Positions 12,101 to 23,559 of a stretch of 64,000 nucleotides of DNA are shown one piece after another. The translations under genes were made by a program, and so were the position numbers. Within the stretch, counting starts at the first letter, position 1. Every line of letters begins with the position of its first letter. The stretch comes from Megalobrama amblycephala (Eukaryota; Chordata; Actinopteri; Cypriniformes; Xenocyprididae), in assembly GCF_018812025.1 (NCBI RefSeq), contig NC_063050.1, positions 11,022,282 through 11,086,281 on the forward strand, read 5' to 3'. The notes beneath the pieces are model-generated. The model saw nothing but the letters and a program-made list of their open reading frames with translations, had not been told where the DNA came from and did no database searches.

Positions 12101-15100
12101 GCATATAGTACACTAAAATAACACAGTAAAATGAATCTATTGAGTACTGCAGCCCTGAGAGCAGCATATAGTACACTAAAATAACACGTATGAATCTATT
12201 GAGTACTGCAGCCCTGAGAGCAGCATATAGTACACTAAAATAACACAGTAAAATGAATCTATTGAGTACTGCAGCCCTGAGAGCAGCATATAGTACACTA
12301 AAATAACACAGTAAAATGAATCTATTGAGTACTGCAGCCCTGAGAGCAGCATATAGTACACTAAAATAACACAGTAAAATGAATCTATTGAGTACTGCAG
12401 CCCTGAGAGCAGCATATAGTACACTAAAATAACACAGTAAAATGAATCTATTGAGTACTGCAGCCCTGAGAGCAGCATATAGTACACTAAAATAACACAG
12501 TAAAATGAATCTATTGAGTACTGCAGCCCTGAGAGCAGCATATAGTACACTAAAATAACACGATATGAATCTATTGAGTACTGCAGCCCTGAGAGCAGCA
12601 TATAGTACACTAAAATAACACAGTAAAATGAATCTATTGAGTACTGCAGCCCTGAGAGCAGCATATAGTACACTAAAATAACACAGTAAAATGAATCTAT
12701 TGAGTACTGCAGCCCTGAGAGCAGCATATAGTACACTAAAATAACACAGTAAAATGAATCTATTGAGTACTGCAGCCCTGAGAGCAGCATATAGTACACT
12801 AAAATAACACAGTAAAATGAATCTATTGAGTACTGCAGCCCTGAGAGCAGCATATAGTACACTAAAATAACACAGTAAAATGAATCTATTGAGTACTGCA
12901 GCCCTGAGAGCAGCATATAGTACACTAAAATAACACAGTAAAATGAATCTATTGAGTACTGCAGCCCTGAGAGCAGCATATAGTACACTAAAATAACACA
13001 GTAAAATGAATCTATTGAGTACTGCAGCCCTGAGAGCAGCATATAGTACACTAAAATAACACAGTAAAATGAATCTATTGAGTACTGCAGCCCTGAGAGC
13101 AGCATATAGTACACTAAAATAACACAGTAAAATGAATCTATTGAGTACTGCAGCCCTGAGAGCAGCATATAGTACACTAAAATAACAGATATGAATCTAT
13201 TGAGTACTGCAGCCCTGAGAGCAGCATATAGTACACTAAAATAACACAGTAAAATGAATCTATTGAGTACTGCAGCCCTGAGAGCAGCATATAGTACACT
13301 AAAATAACACAGTAAAATGAATCTATTGAGTACTGCAGCCCTGAGAGCAGCATATAGTACACTAAAATAACAGAATGAATCTATTGAGTACTGCAGCCCT
13401 GAGAGCAGCATATAGTACACTAAAATAACACAGTAAAATGAATCTATTGAGTACTGCAGCCCTGAGAGCAGCATATAGTACACTAAAATAACACGATATG
13501 AATCTATTGAGTACTGCAGCCCTGAGAGCAGCATATAGTACACTAAAATAACACAGTAAAATGAATCTATTGAGTACTGCAGCCCTGAGAGCAGCATATA
13601 GTACACTAAAATAACACAGTAAAATGAATCTATTGAGTACTGCAGCCCTGAGAGCAGCATATAGTACACTAAAATAACACAGTAAAATGAATCTATTGAG
13701 TACTGCAGCCCTGAGAGCAGCATATAGTACACTAAAATAACAGCGATATGAATCTATTGAGTACTGCAGCCCTGAGAGCAGCATATAGTACACTAAAATA
13801 ACAGCGATATGAATCTATTGAGTACTGCAGCCCTGAGAGCAGCATATAGTACACTAAAATAACACAGTAAAATGAATCTATTGAGTACTGCAGCCCTGAG
13901 AGCAGCATATAGTACACTAAAATAACAGCGATATGAATCTATTGAGTACTGCAGCCCTGAGAGCAGCATATAGTACACTAAAATAACACAGTAAAATGAA
14001 TCTATTGAGTACTGCAGCCCTGAGAGCAGCATATAGTACACTAAAATAACACAGTAAAATGAATCTATTGAGTACTGCAGCCCTGAGAGCAGCATATAGT
14101 ACACTAAAATAACACAGTAAAATGAATCTATTGAGTACTGCAGCCCTGAGAGCAGCATATAGTACACTAAAATAACACAGTAAAATGAATCTATTGAGTA
14201 CTGCAGCCCTGAGAGCAGCATATAGTACACTAAAATAACACAGTAAAATGAATCTATTGAGTACTGCAGCCCTGAGAGCAGCATATAGTACACTAAAATA
14301 ACAGCGATATGAATCTATTGAGTACTGCAGCCCTGAGAGCAGCATATAGTACACTAAAATAACACAGTAAAATGAATCTATTGAGTACTGCAGCCCTGAG
14401 AGCAGCATATAGTACACTAAAATAACAGCGATATGAATCTATTGAGTACTGCAGCCCTGAGAGCAGCATATAGTACACTAAAATAACACAGTAAAATGAA
14501 TCTATTGAGTACTGCAGCCCTGAGAGCAGCATATAGTACACTAAAATAACAGCGATATGAATCTATTGAGTACTGCAGCCCTGAGAGCAGCATATAGTAC
14601 ACTAAAATAACACAGTAAAATGAATCTATTGAGTACTGCAGCCCTGAGAGCAGCATATAGTACACTAAAATAACAGCGATATGAATCTATTGAGTACTGC
14701 AGCCCTGAGAGCAGCATATAGTACACTAAAATAACACAGTAAAATGAATCTATTGAGTACTGCAGCCCTGAGAGCAGCATATAGTACACTAAAATAACAC
14801 AGTAAAATGAATCTATTGAGTACTGCAGCCCTGAGAGCAGCATATAGTACACTAAAATAACACAGTAAAATGAATCTATTGAGTACTGCAGCCCTGAGAG
14901 CAGCATATAGTACACTAAAATAACACAGTAAAATGAATCTATTGAGTACTGCAGCCCTGAGAGCAGCATATAGTACACTAAAATAACAGTAAATATGAAT
15001 CTATTGAGTACTGCAGCCCTGAGAGCAGCATATAGTACACTAAAATAACACAGTAAAATGAATCTATTGAGTACTGCAGCCCTGAGAGCAGCATATAGTA

Positions 15101-18100
15101 CACTAAAATAACACAGTAAAATGAATCTATTGAGTACTGCAGCCCTGAGAGCAGCATATAGTACACTAAAATAACACAGTAAAATGAATCTATTGAGTAC
15201 TGCAGCCCTGAGAGCAGCATATAGTACACTAAAATAACACAGTAAAATGAATCTATTGAGTACTGCAGCCTGAGAGCAGCATATAGTACACTAAAATAAC
15301 ACAGTAAAATGAATCTATTGAGTACTGCAGCCCTGAGAGCAGCATATAGTACACTAAAATAACAGCGATATGAATCTATTGAGTACTGCAGCCCTGAGAG
15401 CAGCATATAGTACACTAAAATAACACAGTAAAATGAATCTATTGAGTACTGCAGCCCTGAGAGCAGCATATAGTACACTAAAATAACAGCGATATGAATC
15501 TATTGAGTACTGCAGCCCTGAGAGCAGCATATAGTACACTAAAATAACACAGTAAAATGAATCTATTGAGTACTGCAGCCCTGAGAGCAGCATATAGTAC
15601 ACTAAAATAACAGCGATATGAATCTATTGAGTACTGCAGCCCTGAGAGCAGCATATAGTACACTAAAATAACACAGTAAAATGAATCTATTGAGTACTGC
15701 AGCCCTGAGAGCAGCATATAGTACACTAAAATAACAGCGATATGAATCTATTGAGTACTGCAGCCCTGAGAGCAGCATATAGTACACTAAAATAACACAG
15801 TAAAATGAATCTATTGAGTACTGCAGCCCTGAGAGCAGCATATAGTACACTAAAATAACAGCGATATGAATCTATTGAGTACTGCAGCCCTGAGAGCAGC
15901 ATATAGTACACTAAAATAACACAGTAAAATGAATCTATTGAGTACTGCAGCCCTGAGAGCAGCATATAGTACACTAAAATAACACAGTAAAATGAATCTA
16001 TTGAGTACTGCAGCCCTGAGAGCAGCATATAGTACACTAAAATAACACAGTAAAATGAATCTATTGAGTACTGCAGCCCTGAGAGCAGCATATAGTACAC
16101 TAAAATAACAGCGATATGAATCTATTGAGTACTGCAGCCCTGAGAGCAGCATATAGTACACTAAAATAACAGTAAAATGAATCTATTGAGTACTGCAGCC
16201 CTGAGAGCAGCATATAGTACACTAAAATAACACAGTAAAATGAATCTATTGAGAGTACTGCAGCCCTGAGAGCAGCATATAGTACACTAAAATAACACAG
16301 TAAAATGAATCTATTGAGTACTGCAGCCCTGACAGCAGCATATAGTACACTAAAATAACAGTAAAATGAATCTATTGAGTACTGCAGCCCTGAGAGCAGC
16401 ATATAGTACACTAAAATAACACAGTAAAATGAATCTATTGAGTACTGCAGCCCTGAGAGCAGCATATAGTACACTAAAATAACAGTAAAATGAATCTATT
16501 GAGTACTGCAGCCCTGAGAGCAGCATATAGTACACTAAAATAACAGCGATATGAATCTATTGAGTACTGCAGCCCTGAGAGCAGCATATAGTACACTAAA
16601 ATAACAGTAAAATGAATCTATTGAGAGTACTGCAGCCCTGAGAGCAGCATATAGTACACTAAAATAACACAGTAAAATGAATCTATTGAGTACTGCAGCC
16701 CTGAGAGCAGCATATAGTACACTAAAATAACACAGTAAAATGAATCTATTGAGTACTGCAGCCCTGAGAGCAGCATATAGTACACTAAAATAACACAGTA
16801 AAATGAATCTATTGAGTACTGCAGCCCTGAGAGCAGCATATAGTACACTAAAATAACACAGTAAAATGAATCTATTGAGTACTGCAGCCCTGAGAGCAGC
16901 ATATAGTACACTAAAATAACACAGTAAAATGAATCTATTGAGTACTGCAGCCCTGAGAGCAGCATATAGTACACTAAAATAACACAGTAAAATGAATCTA
17001 TTGAGTACTGCAGCCCTGAGAGCAGCATATAGTACACTAAAATAACACAGTAAAATGAATCTATTGAGTACTGCAGCCCTGAGAGCAGCATATAGTACAC
17101 TAAAATAACACAGTAAAATGAATCTATTGAGTACTGCAGCCCTGAGAGCAGCATATAGTACACTAAAATAACACAGTAAAATGAATCTATTGAGTACTGC
17201 AGCCCTGAGAGCAGCATATAGTACACTAAAATAACAGTAAAATGAATCTATTGAGTACTGCAGCCCTGAGAGCAGCATATAGTACACTAAAATAACACAG
17301 TAAAATGAATCTATTGAGTACTGCAGCCCTGAGAGCAGCATATAGTACACTAAAATAACAGCGATATGAATCTATTGAGTACTGCAGCCCTGAGAGCAGC
17401 ATATAGTACACTAAAATAACAGCGATATGAATCTATTGAGTACTGCAGCCCTGAGAGCAGCATATAGTACACTAAAATAACAGCGATATGAATCTATTGA
17501 GTACTGCAGCCCTGAGAGCAGCATATAGTACACTAAAATAACAGCGATATGAATCTATTGAGTACTGCAGCCCTGAGAGCAGCATATAGTACACTAAAAT
17601 AACACAGTAAAATGAATCTATTGAGTACTGCAGCCCTGAGAGCAGCATATAGTACACTAAAATAACAGCGATATGAATCTATTGAGTACTGCAGCCCTGA
17701 GAGCAGCATATAGTACACTAAAATAACAGCGATATGAATCTATTGAGTACTGCAGCCCTGAGAGCAGCATATAGTACACTAAAATAACACAGTAAAATGA
17801 ATCTATTGAGTACTGCAGCCCTGAGAGCAGCATATAGTACACTAAAATAACACAGTAAAATGAATCTATTGAGTACTGCAGCCCTGAGAGCAGCATATAG
17901 TACACTAAAATAACACAGTAAAATGAATCTATTGAGTACTGCAGCCCTGAGAGCAGCATATAGTACACTAAAATAACACAGTAAAATGAATCTATTGAGT
18001 ACTGCAGCCCTGAGAGCAGCATATAGTACACTAAAATAACACAGTAAAATGAATCTATTGAGTACTGCAGCCCTGAGAGCAGCATATAGTACACTAAAAT

Positions 18101-20613
18101 AACACAGTAAAATGAATCTATTGAGTACTGCAGCCCTGAGAGCAGCATATAGTACACTAAAATAACACAGTAAAATGAATCTATTGAGTACTGCAGCCCT
18201 GAGAGCAGCATATAGTACACTAAAATAACAGTAAAATGAATCTATTGAGTACTGCAGCCCTGAGAGCAGCATATAGTACACTAAAATAACACAGTAAAAT
18301 GAATCTATTGAGTACTGCAGCCCTGAGAGCAGCATATAGTACACTAAAATAACAGTAAAATGAATCTATTGAGTACTGCAGCCCTGAGAGCAGCATATAG
18401 TACACTAAAATAACAGCGATATGAATCTATTGAGTACTGCAGCCCTGAGAGCAGCATATAGTACACTAAAATAACAGCGATATGAATCTATTGAGAACTG
18501 CAGCCCTGAGAGCAGCATATAATACACTAAAATAACAGTAAAATGAATCTATTGAGAACTGCAGCCCTGAGAGCAGCATATAGTACACTAAAATAACACA
18601 GTAAAATGAATCTATTGAGTACTGCAGCCCTGAGAGCAGCATATAGTACACTAAAATAACACAGTAAAATGAATCTATTGAGTACTGCAGCCCTGAGAGC
18701 AGCATATAGTACACTAAAATAACAGCGATATGAATCTATTGAGTACTGCAGCCCTGAGAGCAGCATATAGTACACTAAAATAACACAGTAAAATGAATCT
18801 ATTGAGTACTGCAGCCCTGAGAGCAGCATATAGTACACTAAAATAACAGCGATATGAATCTATTGAGTACTGCAGCCCTGAGAGCAGCATATAGTACACT
18901 AAAATAACACAGTAAAATGAATCTATTGAGTACTGCAGCCCTGAGAGCAGCATATAGTACACTAAAATAACAGCGATATGAATCTATTGAGTACTGCAGC
19001 CCTGAGAGCAGCATATAGTACACTAAAATAACACAGTAAAATGAATCTATTGAGTACTGCAGCCCTGAGAGCAGCATATAGTACACTAAAATAACACAGT
19101 AAAATGAATCTATTGAGTACTGCAGCCCTGAGAGCAGCATATAGTACACTAAAATAACACAGTAAAATGAATCTATTGAGTACTGCAGCCCTGAGAGCAG
19201 CATATAGTACACTAAAATAACAGCGATATGAATCTATTGAGAACTGCAGCCCTGAGAGCAGCATATAATACACTAAAATAACAGTAAAATGAATCTATTG
19301 AGAACTGCAGCCCTGAGAGCAGCATATAGTACACTAAAATAACACAGTAAAATGAATCTATTGAGTACTGCAGCCCTGAGAGCAGCATATAGTACACTAA
19401 AATAACACAGTAAAATGAATCTATTGAGAACTGCAGCCCTGAGAGCAGCATATAAGTACACTAAAATAACACAGTAAAATGAATCTATTGAGTACTGCAG
19501 CCCTGAGAGCAGCATATAGTACACTAAAATAACACAGTAAAATGAATCTATTGGAGTACTGCAGCCCTGAGAGCAGCATATAGTACACTAAAATAACAGT
19601 AAAATGAATCTATTGAGAACTGCAGCCCTGAGAGCAGCATATAGTACACTAAAATAACACAGTAAAATGAATCTATTGAGTACTGCAGCCCTGAGAGCAG
19701 CATATAGTACACTAAAATAACACAGTAAAATGAATCTATTGAGTACTGCAGCCCTGAGAGCAGCATATAATACACTAAAATAACACAGTAAAATGAATCT
19801 ATTGAGAACTGCAGCCCTGAGAGCAGCATATAATACACTAAAATAACACAGTAAAATGAATCTATTGAGTACTGCAGCCCTGAGAGCAGCATATAGTACA
19901 CTAAAATAACACAGTAAAATGAATCTATGGAGTACTGCAGCCCTGAGAGCAGCATATAGTACACTAAAATAACAGTAAAATGAATCTATTGAGAACTGCA
20001 GCCCTGAGAGCAGCATATAGTACACTAAAATAACACAGTAAAATGAATCTATTGAGAACTGCAGCCCTGAGAGCAGCATATAATACACTAAAATAACAGT
20101 AAAATGAATCTATTGAGAACTGCAGCCCTGAGAGCAGCATATAATACACTAAAATAACAGCGATATGAATCTATTGAGAACTGCAGCCCTGAGAGCAGCA
20201 TATAGTACACTAAAATAACAGCGATATGAATCTATTGAGAACTGCAGCCCTGAGAGCAGCATATAATACACTAAAATAACAGTAAAATGAATCTATTGAG
20301 AACTGCAGCCCTGAGAGCAGCATATAGTACACTAAAATAACACAGTAAAATGAATCTATTGAGTACTGCAGCCCTGAGAGCAGCATATAGTACACTAAAA
20401 TAACACAGTAAAATGAATCTATTGAGTACTGCAGCCCTGAGAGCAGCATATAATACACTAAAATAACACAGTAAAATGAATCTATTGAGAACTGCAGCCC
20501 TGAGAGCAGCATATAGTACACTAAAATAACACAGTAAAATGAATCTATTGAGTACTGCAGCCCTGAGAGCAGCATATAGTACACTAAAATAACAGCGATA
20601 TGAATCTATTGAG
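9138..20613. repeat. 11.5-kb satellite array, 61/63-bp unit, about 184 copies
   Basis: Each unit carries ATGAATCTATTGAG(T/A)ACTG, CTGCAGCCCTGAGAGCAGC and ATATAGTACACTAAAATAAC. Two main length forms differ only at the junction: a 63-bp form with ACAGTAAAATGAATC and a 61-bp form with AGCGATATGAATC. Rarer forms have ACGATATG, AGTAAAATG, or an extra GAG (16250, 16623). Units are nearly identical within the core. The GAGAACTG and ATAATACAC variants gather at the ends, mainly right of about 18480, with one GAGAACTG unit near 9212. One PstI site occurs per unit, and one ScaI site in most core units. Long minus-strand reading frames arise because 63 is a multiple of three and are not genes. The array sits between the protease gene and lectin gene A. 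Confidence 0.97.
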
Positions 20614-21376
20614 ATATTATGGAACCTACTGACTCCAGCTCGGAGAGAGTTTTTCCGTATTTCTGTTTTGTTGTTTTACAAATAGTGACATTGATATTTT
20701 TAGGCTGCGGTCAGTAAACACACGGAACTAATGCAGGAAAGCACGGAACCATTATGATGAAATTTGTATAGATCGAGACGGGTATTTTATTATCATTCGG
20801 CGTGTGTGTATGTGTGTTCGTTCAAGAGCAAGGAGTAGCGAAATTTACACAGCAACACAACTTGAGTAGTTCTTTCCCTGACAGCAGCCATAGTTCACTA
20901 AAAATAACAGCGAGGCATAACACTGCAGCCCTGAGCAGCGACGCGCATAGTTTAACGTTACCAAAAATAACAGCACAACCACTTCTTGCATGCAGCGGGA
21001 GATGTATAATGTCACGGAGATCTGAGCCAGTTCTGTCGTAGCATATTGGCCTCATAGATCCTTTTTTTAATGCAAGCATTAAAATGAAGCCTATTTACCC
21101 CATTTTCACAAAAGCAGCATTGGTGCAGTCGACGTATAATGGAGCCGAATCAAAATTCATACTATAAGATGAGTGTTTCTTTGCATTTTAATGTTTATCA
21201 GTTATCTGAATTTTAACAAAATATATAGCAAAATTTACTTACCTTACATTACATGCGCTCTCCCAGTAACATCAGTTTGAAGTGTTCCCTCTAAAATTTC
21301 AAACGGCTTGACCCCGCCCCGCCTCTGCTTCAATTTCATTGGTTGAATCTGTAAACCAATCATTTTCTTTCTGCCC
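20614..21376. other. Flank between the satellite and lectin gene A, with two diverged satellite units
   Basis: No gene is seen. 20880-20990 holds roughly one and a half strongly diverged satellite units (CACTAAAAATAACAGCGA, CTGCAGCCCTGAGCAGC, then ACCAAAAATAACAGC). The rest, including a GT-rich patch near 20801-20818, is unrecognised. Confidence 0.5.
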
Positions 21377-22487
21377 TTAGAACATGTTTGAGTAAGTAAA
21401 ACTCCCATCTGCCTGAATGTCAGTCAAACCAATCCACACATTGTCCTTGACTAATGAAGATATGTATCTCTGTGTGAATAAAAACAGGAATAAGTGTGAT
21501 TCCTCTCATTCATGAACAGACTCTCACACAAACTCACCTGCTTCTCTTCAGTTTTGATAATGACCAGATCACCACCTCGATCCCTGCAGTACTTCCTGCT
21601 GTCAGACCAGCTCATCTTATTATTAGAGATAAACAAGCCATCTAATCTGCACAGACATCCTAACAGAAACACTTGTTTTAAAGCTGTGTACATGAAAGAT
21701 AAATAAATCTAGGAAAACAAAAAATGTATACTAACCTTTAAAAGCTTTTGTCTCCAGTGTATTACTCAAAGACGTGACTCTGGTCTCCAGCTCCAGTTTC
21801 TTCTGACTCAGAGAGCTGAAGTTGTTCTTCAGTTGGTCTTTTTCAGTCATTAGTTCAGTGTAATTGTGCTGTAATCTGTTGATGGTCTGATTGAACTCTT
21901 CAACTGTGTTCTTGTAACTCTTGAACAGAGATTCTCTCTCTGCTGTGTTGGAGATGTGCTGCAGTATGATGAAGACCAGCAGAACAACACAAATGATCCC
22001 GAGACACACTGTCATCAACACCAAACACCTGCTTCCTCCTGACAAACAGAGAGAAAACACACAAATATCAGTGAATACCCTTCATATTATAAGAAATTAA
22101 GTATCAAATCAACCTTTTTTCAGTAATCTACCTTTGTCTTATTGTGCTTTCATATTCCTTTACAAGACAAACATCACAGTACAGTAAAATATCTAAAGAT
22201 GAACATATTGCAAAGGTAAATAAAATGAAAAAATTAAATATACAAGCAGAAACACTGACATATTGTTCTTAGAATTTTTTCTTTTGAACTTGTACGTGAC
22301 ACTTCCTCAAATACTAGTGACACCAATAACAATACCATCTGCGACACCATTTCTACTTTAAAGTAATTGTTTGCTTACTGCACTTTTGATCTTTTCCTTC
22401 ATCCTTGCTGTGATTCAGTGTTTGAGGTCCAGTTGTGTCCACAATATCTCTGCGTTCAACATTTTGATAAATGTCATCAGAATCCAT
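21377..22487 (-). CDS. C-type lectin-like receptor A (CD209/CLEC4-like), truncated lectin domain
   Basis: A type II membrane receptor of four exons (22379-22487, 21736-22038, 21538-21659, 21377-21469), 208 aa, phases consistent. Residues 1-36 form a cytoplasmic tail with SDDIYQNV. Residues about 41-62 are the membrane helix (LVLMTVCLGIICVVLLVFII). Residues 65-137 form a coiled-coil stalk with three N-glycosylation sequons (NQT, NYT, NFS). The lectin domain then starts with SWSDSRKYCRDRGGDLV and WIGLTDIQ. Next the sequence leaves homology with copy B at about 21416 and ends SFTYSNMF-stop. The final exon with the EPN and WND calcium/sugar motifs and three of the four core cysteines is absent, so sugar binding is unlikely. 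It is either a decaying copy or a stalk-only product. The tail exon is identical to that of copy B. Confidence 0.8.
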
Positions 22488-22576
22488 TATTAGTTGTGTC
22501 TGACAGTATGTCTTCACAATATGAGGTGTGGTCCTCAGAATGATGAGTAGTGTTTTTACATTAGTGTTAAACCTTC

Positions 22577-22589
22577 ACAGGAAGTGGTT
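22577..22589 (-). promoter_or_regulatory. RUNX-ETS composite motif upstream of lectin gene A
   Basis: On the gene strand the site reads AACCACTTCCTGT, a RUNX core (AACCAC) joined to an ETS/PU.1 core (CTTCCT), 90 bp upstream of the ATG. Identical sites lie at 39402-39414 (gene B) and 61335-61347 (gene C). Such composites are known from leukocyte promoters; activity here is inferred. Confidence 0.5.
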
Positions 22590-22639
22590 TCATTTCACAA
22601 TGACCTTAAACAAGAATAAAGACTTGCAGACCAACTCAA

Positions 22640-23554
22640 AAACTCTTTGCAGACTCATATGACTACCCACGTAGAAGGCAACGTTCTTGTGACCTTGTGC
22701 AATGTTCCCTAAAAGTTCTCTAAAAGTGACGAAGATTCCGAACATTTAAAGAACATTTGGGACGTTCCTAAAACGTCCTCTTTTGGTACTGAAAGTGCTG
22801 CTGTTTAAGGTTCCTTATATTACTTTAGGGTGACGATTTTGGTTATATTATGGTCAAAAAAGAATGTTACAAAGAGGACATTTGGGAAGTTAACAGAACA
22901 TCCCATAGTAATAGCCCCCTAAACATTTCCATAACATCCTGAATGTTCCCTGAAGGTCCACCAAATAACGTCCCCCAACCCTTAAAAGAACTCCACATCG
23001 TGACCGTCTCTGAACGTTCTGGGAACAGTACTAGGTGACAGGTTAACCCGCTAGAAATTTTCCCAGAACATTCTCTGAGAATGGATATGTTTGTGTATTG
23101 AACATTCAAGCACATGTTATCAGCTTCAAAATCCAACAAGAGGAATCTTTGACCACTCAAATGGATTTGAACACCTTTAAACAGGCCAAACTTTGTATTG
23201 ATGATGCAGGAAACAGCAGCAAGTGCCCTGAATCTGATGTTTCGAGACATATCCAGCAGCATCAGCAGTTTCAGAACCGGAAGTGAGAGACGGGGCTTAG
23301 ACAGTCATAGTTGCGCTACCCATACACATAATTTTCTTTTGATAAATATAAGCTGTTTTCACATGGATTTTGATCGAATTCATGACTACAATATTTAACA
23401 ACAATATTTTTAAACAAAGTGCCTTTTCTGTTCATATAATATGCATGAGATATCATGATGTACAGTGAGCAAAATTTTCAAAATATTGATCATGCTTAAT
23501 TTCAATGAATGGATAAAACACAGTAGTTTATACTTCAAGGATATAGGCTACAAC
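22640..23554. repeat. GAACGTTC-rich dispersed repeat upstream of gene A
   Basis: Many scattered words of the type GAACATTTGGGA, AACGTTCTGGGAAC and GTTACAAAGAGGACAT, in both orientations, typical of a decayed fish repeat. Matched in unit 2 at about 39480-40499. A 131-aa minus-strand frame (22867-23262) is kept in both copies but is only a by-product of recent duplication. Confidence 0.6.
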
Positions 23555-23559
23555 TATAC

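Noticed and set aside
9082..20584. Dozens of long minus-strand reading frames with 21-residue repeats (YYMLLSGLQYSIDSF type)
   Set aside because: They result from a 63-bp satellite period that is a multiple of three and lacks stops in two frames. Frames switch wherever a 61-bp unit occurs, and there are no splice sites, composition or family features.
9138..20613. CRISPR array
   Set aside because: Units are contiguous with no unique spacers, and the context is vertebrate.
22867..23262. 131-aa minus-strand frame, repeated at 39812-40207
   Set aside because: Identity between copies reflects the recent segmental duplication. The frame lies in a low-complexity GAACGTTC repeat and shows no family motif.
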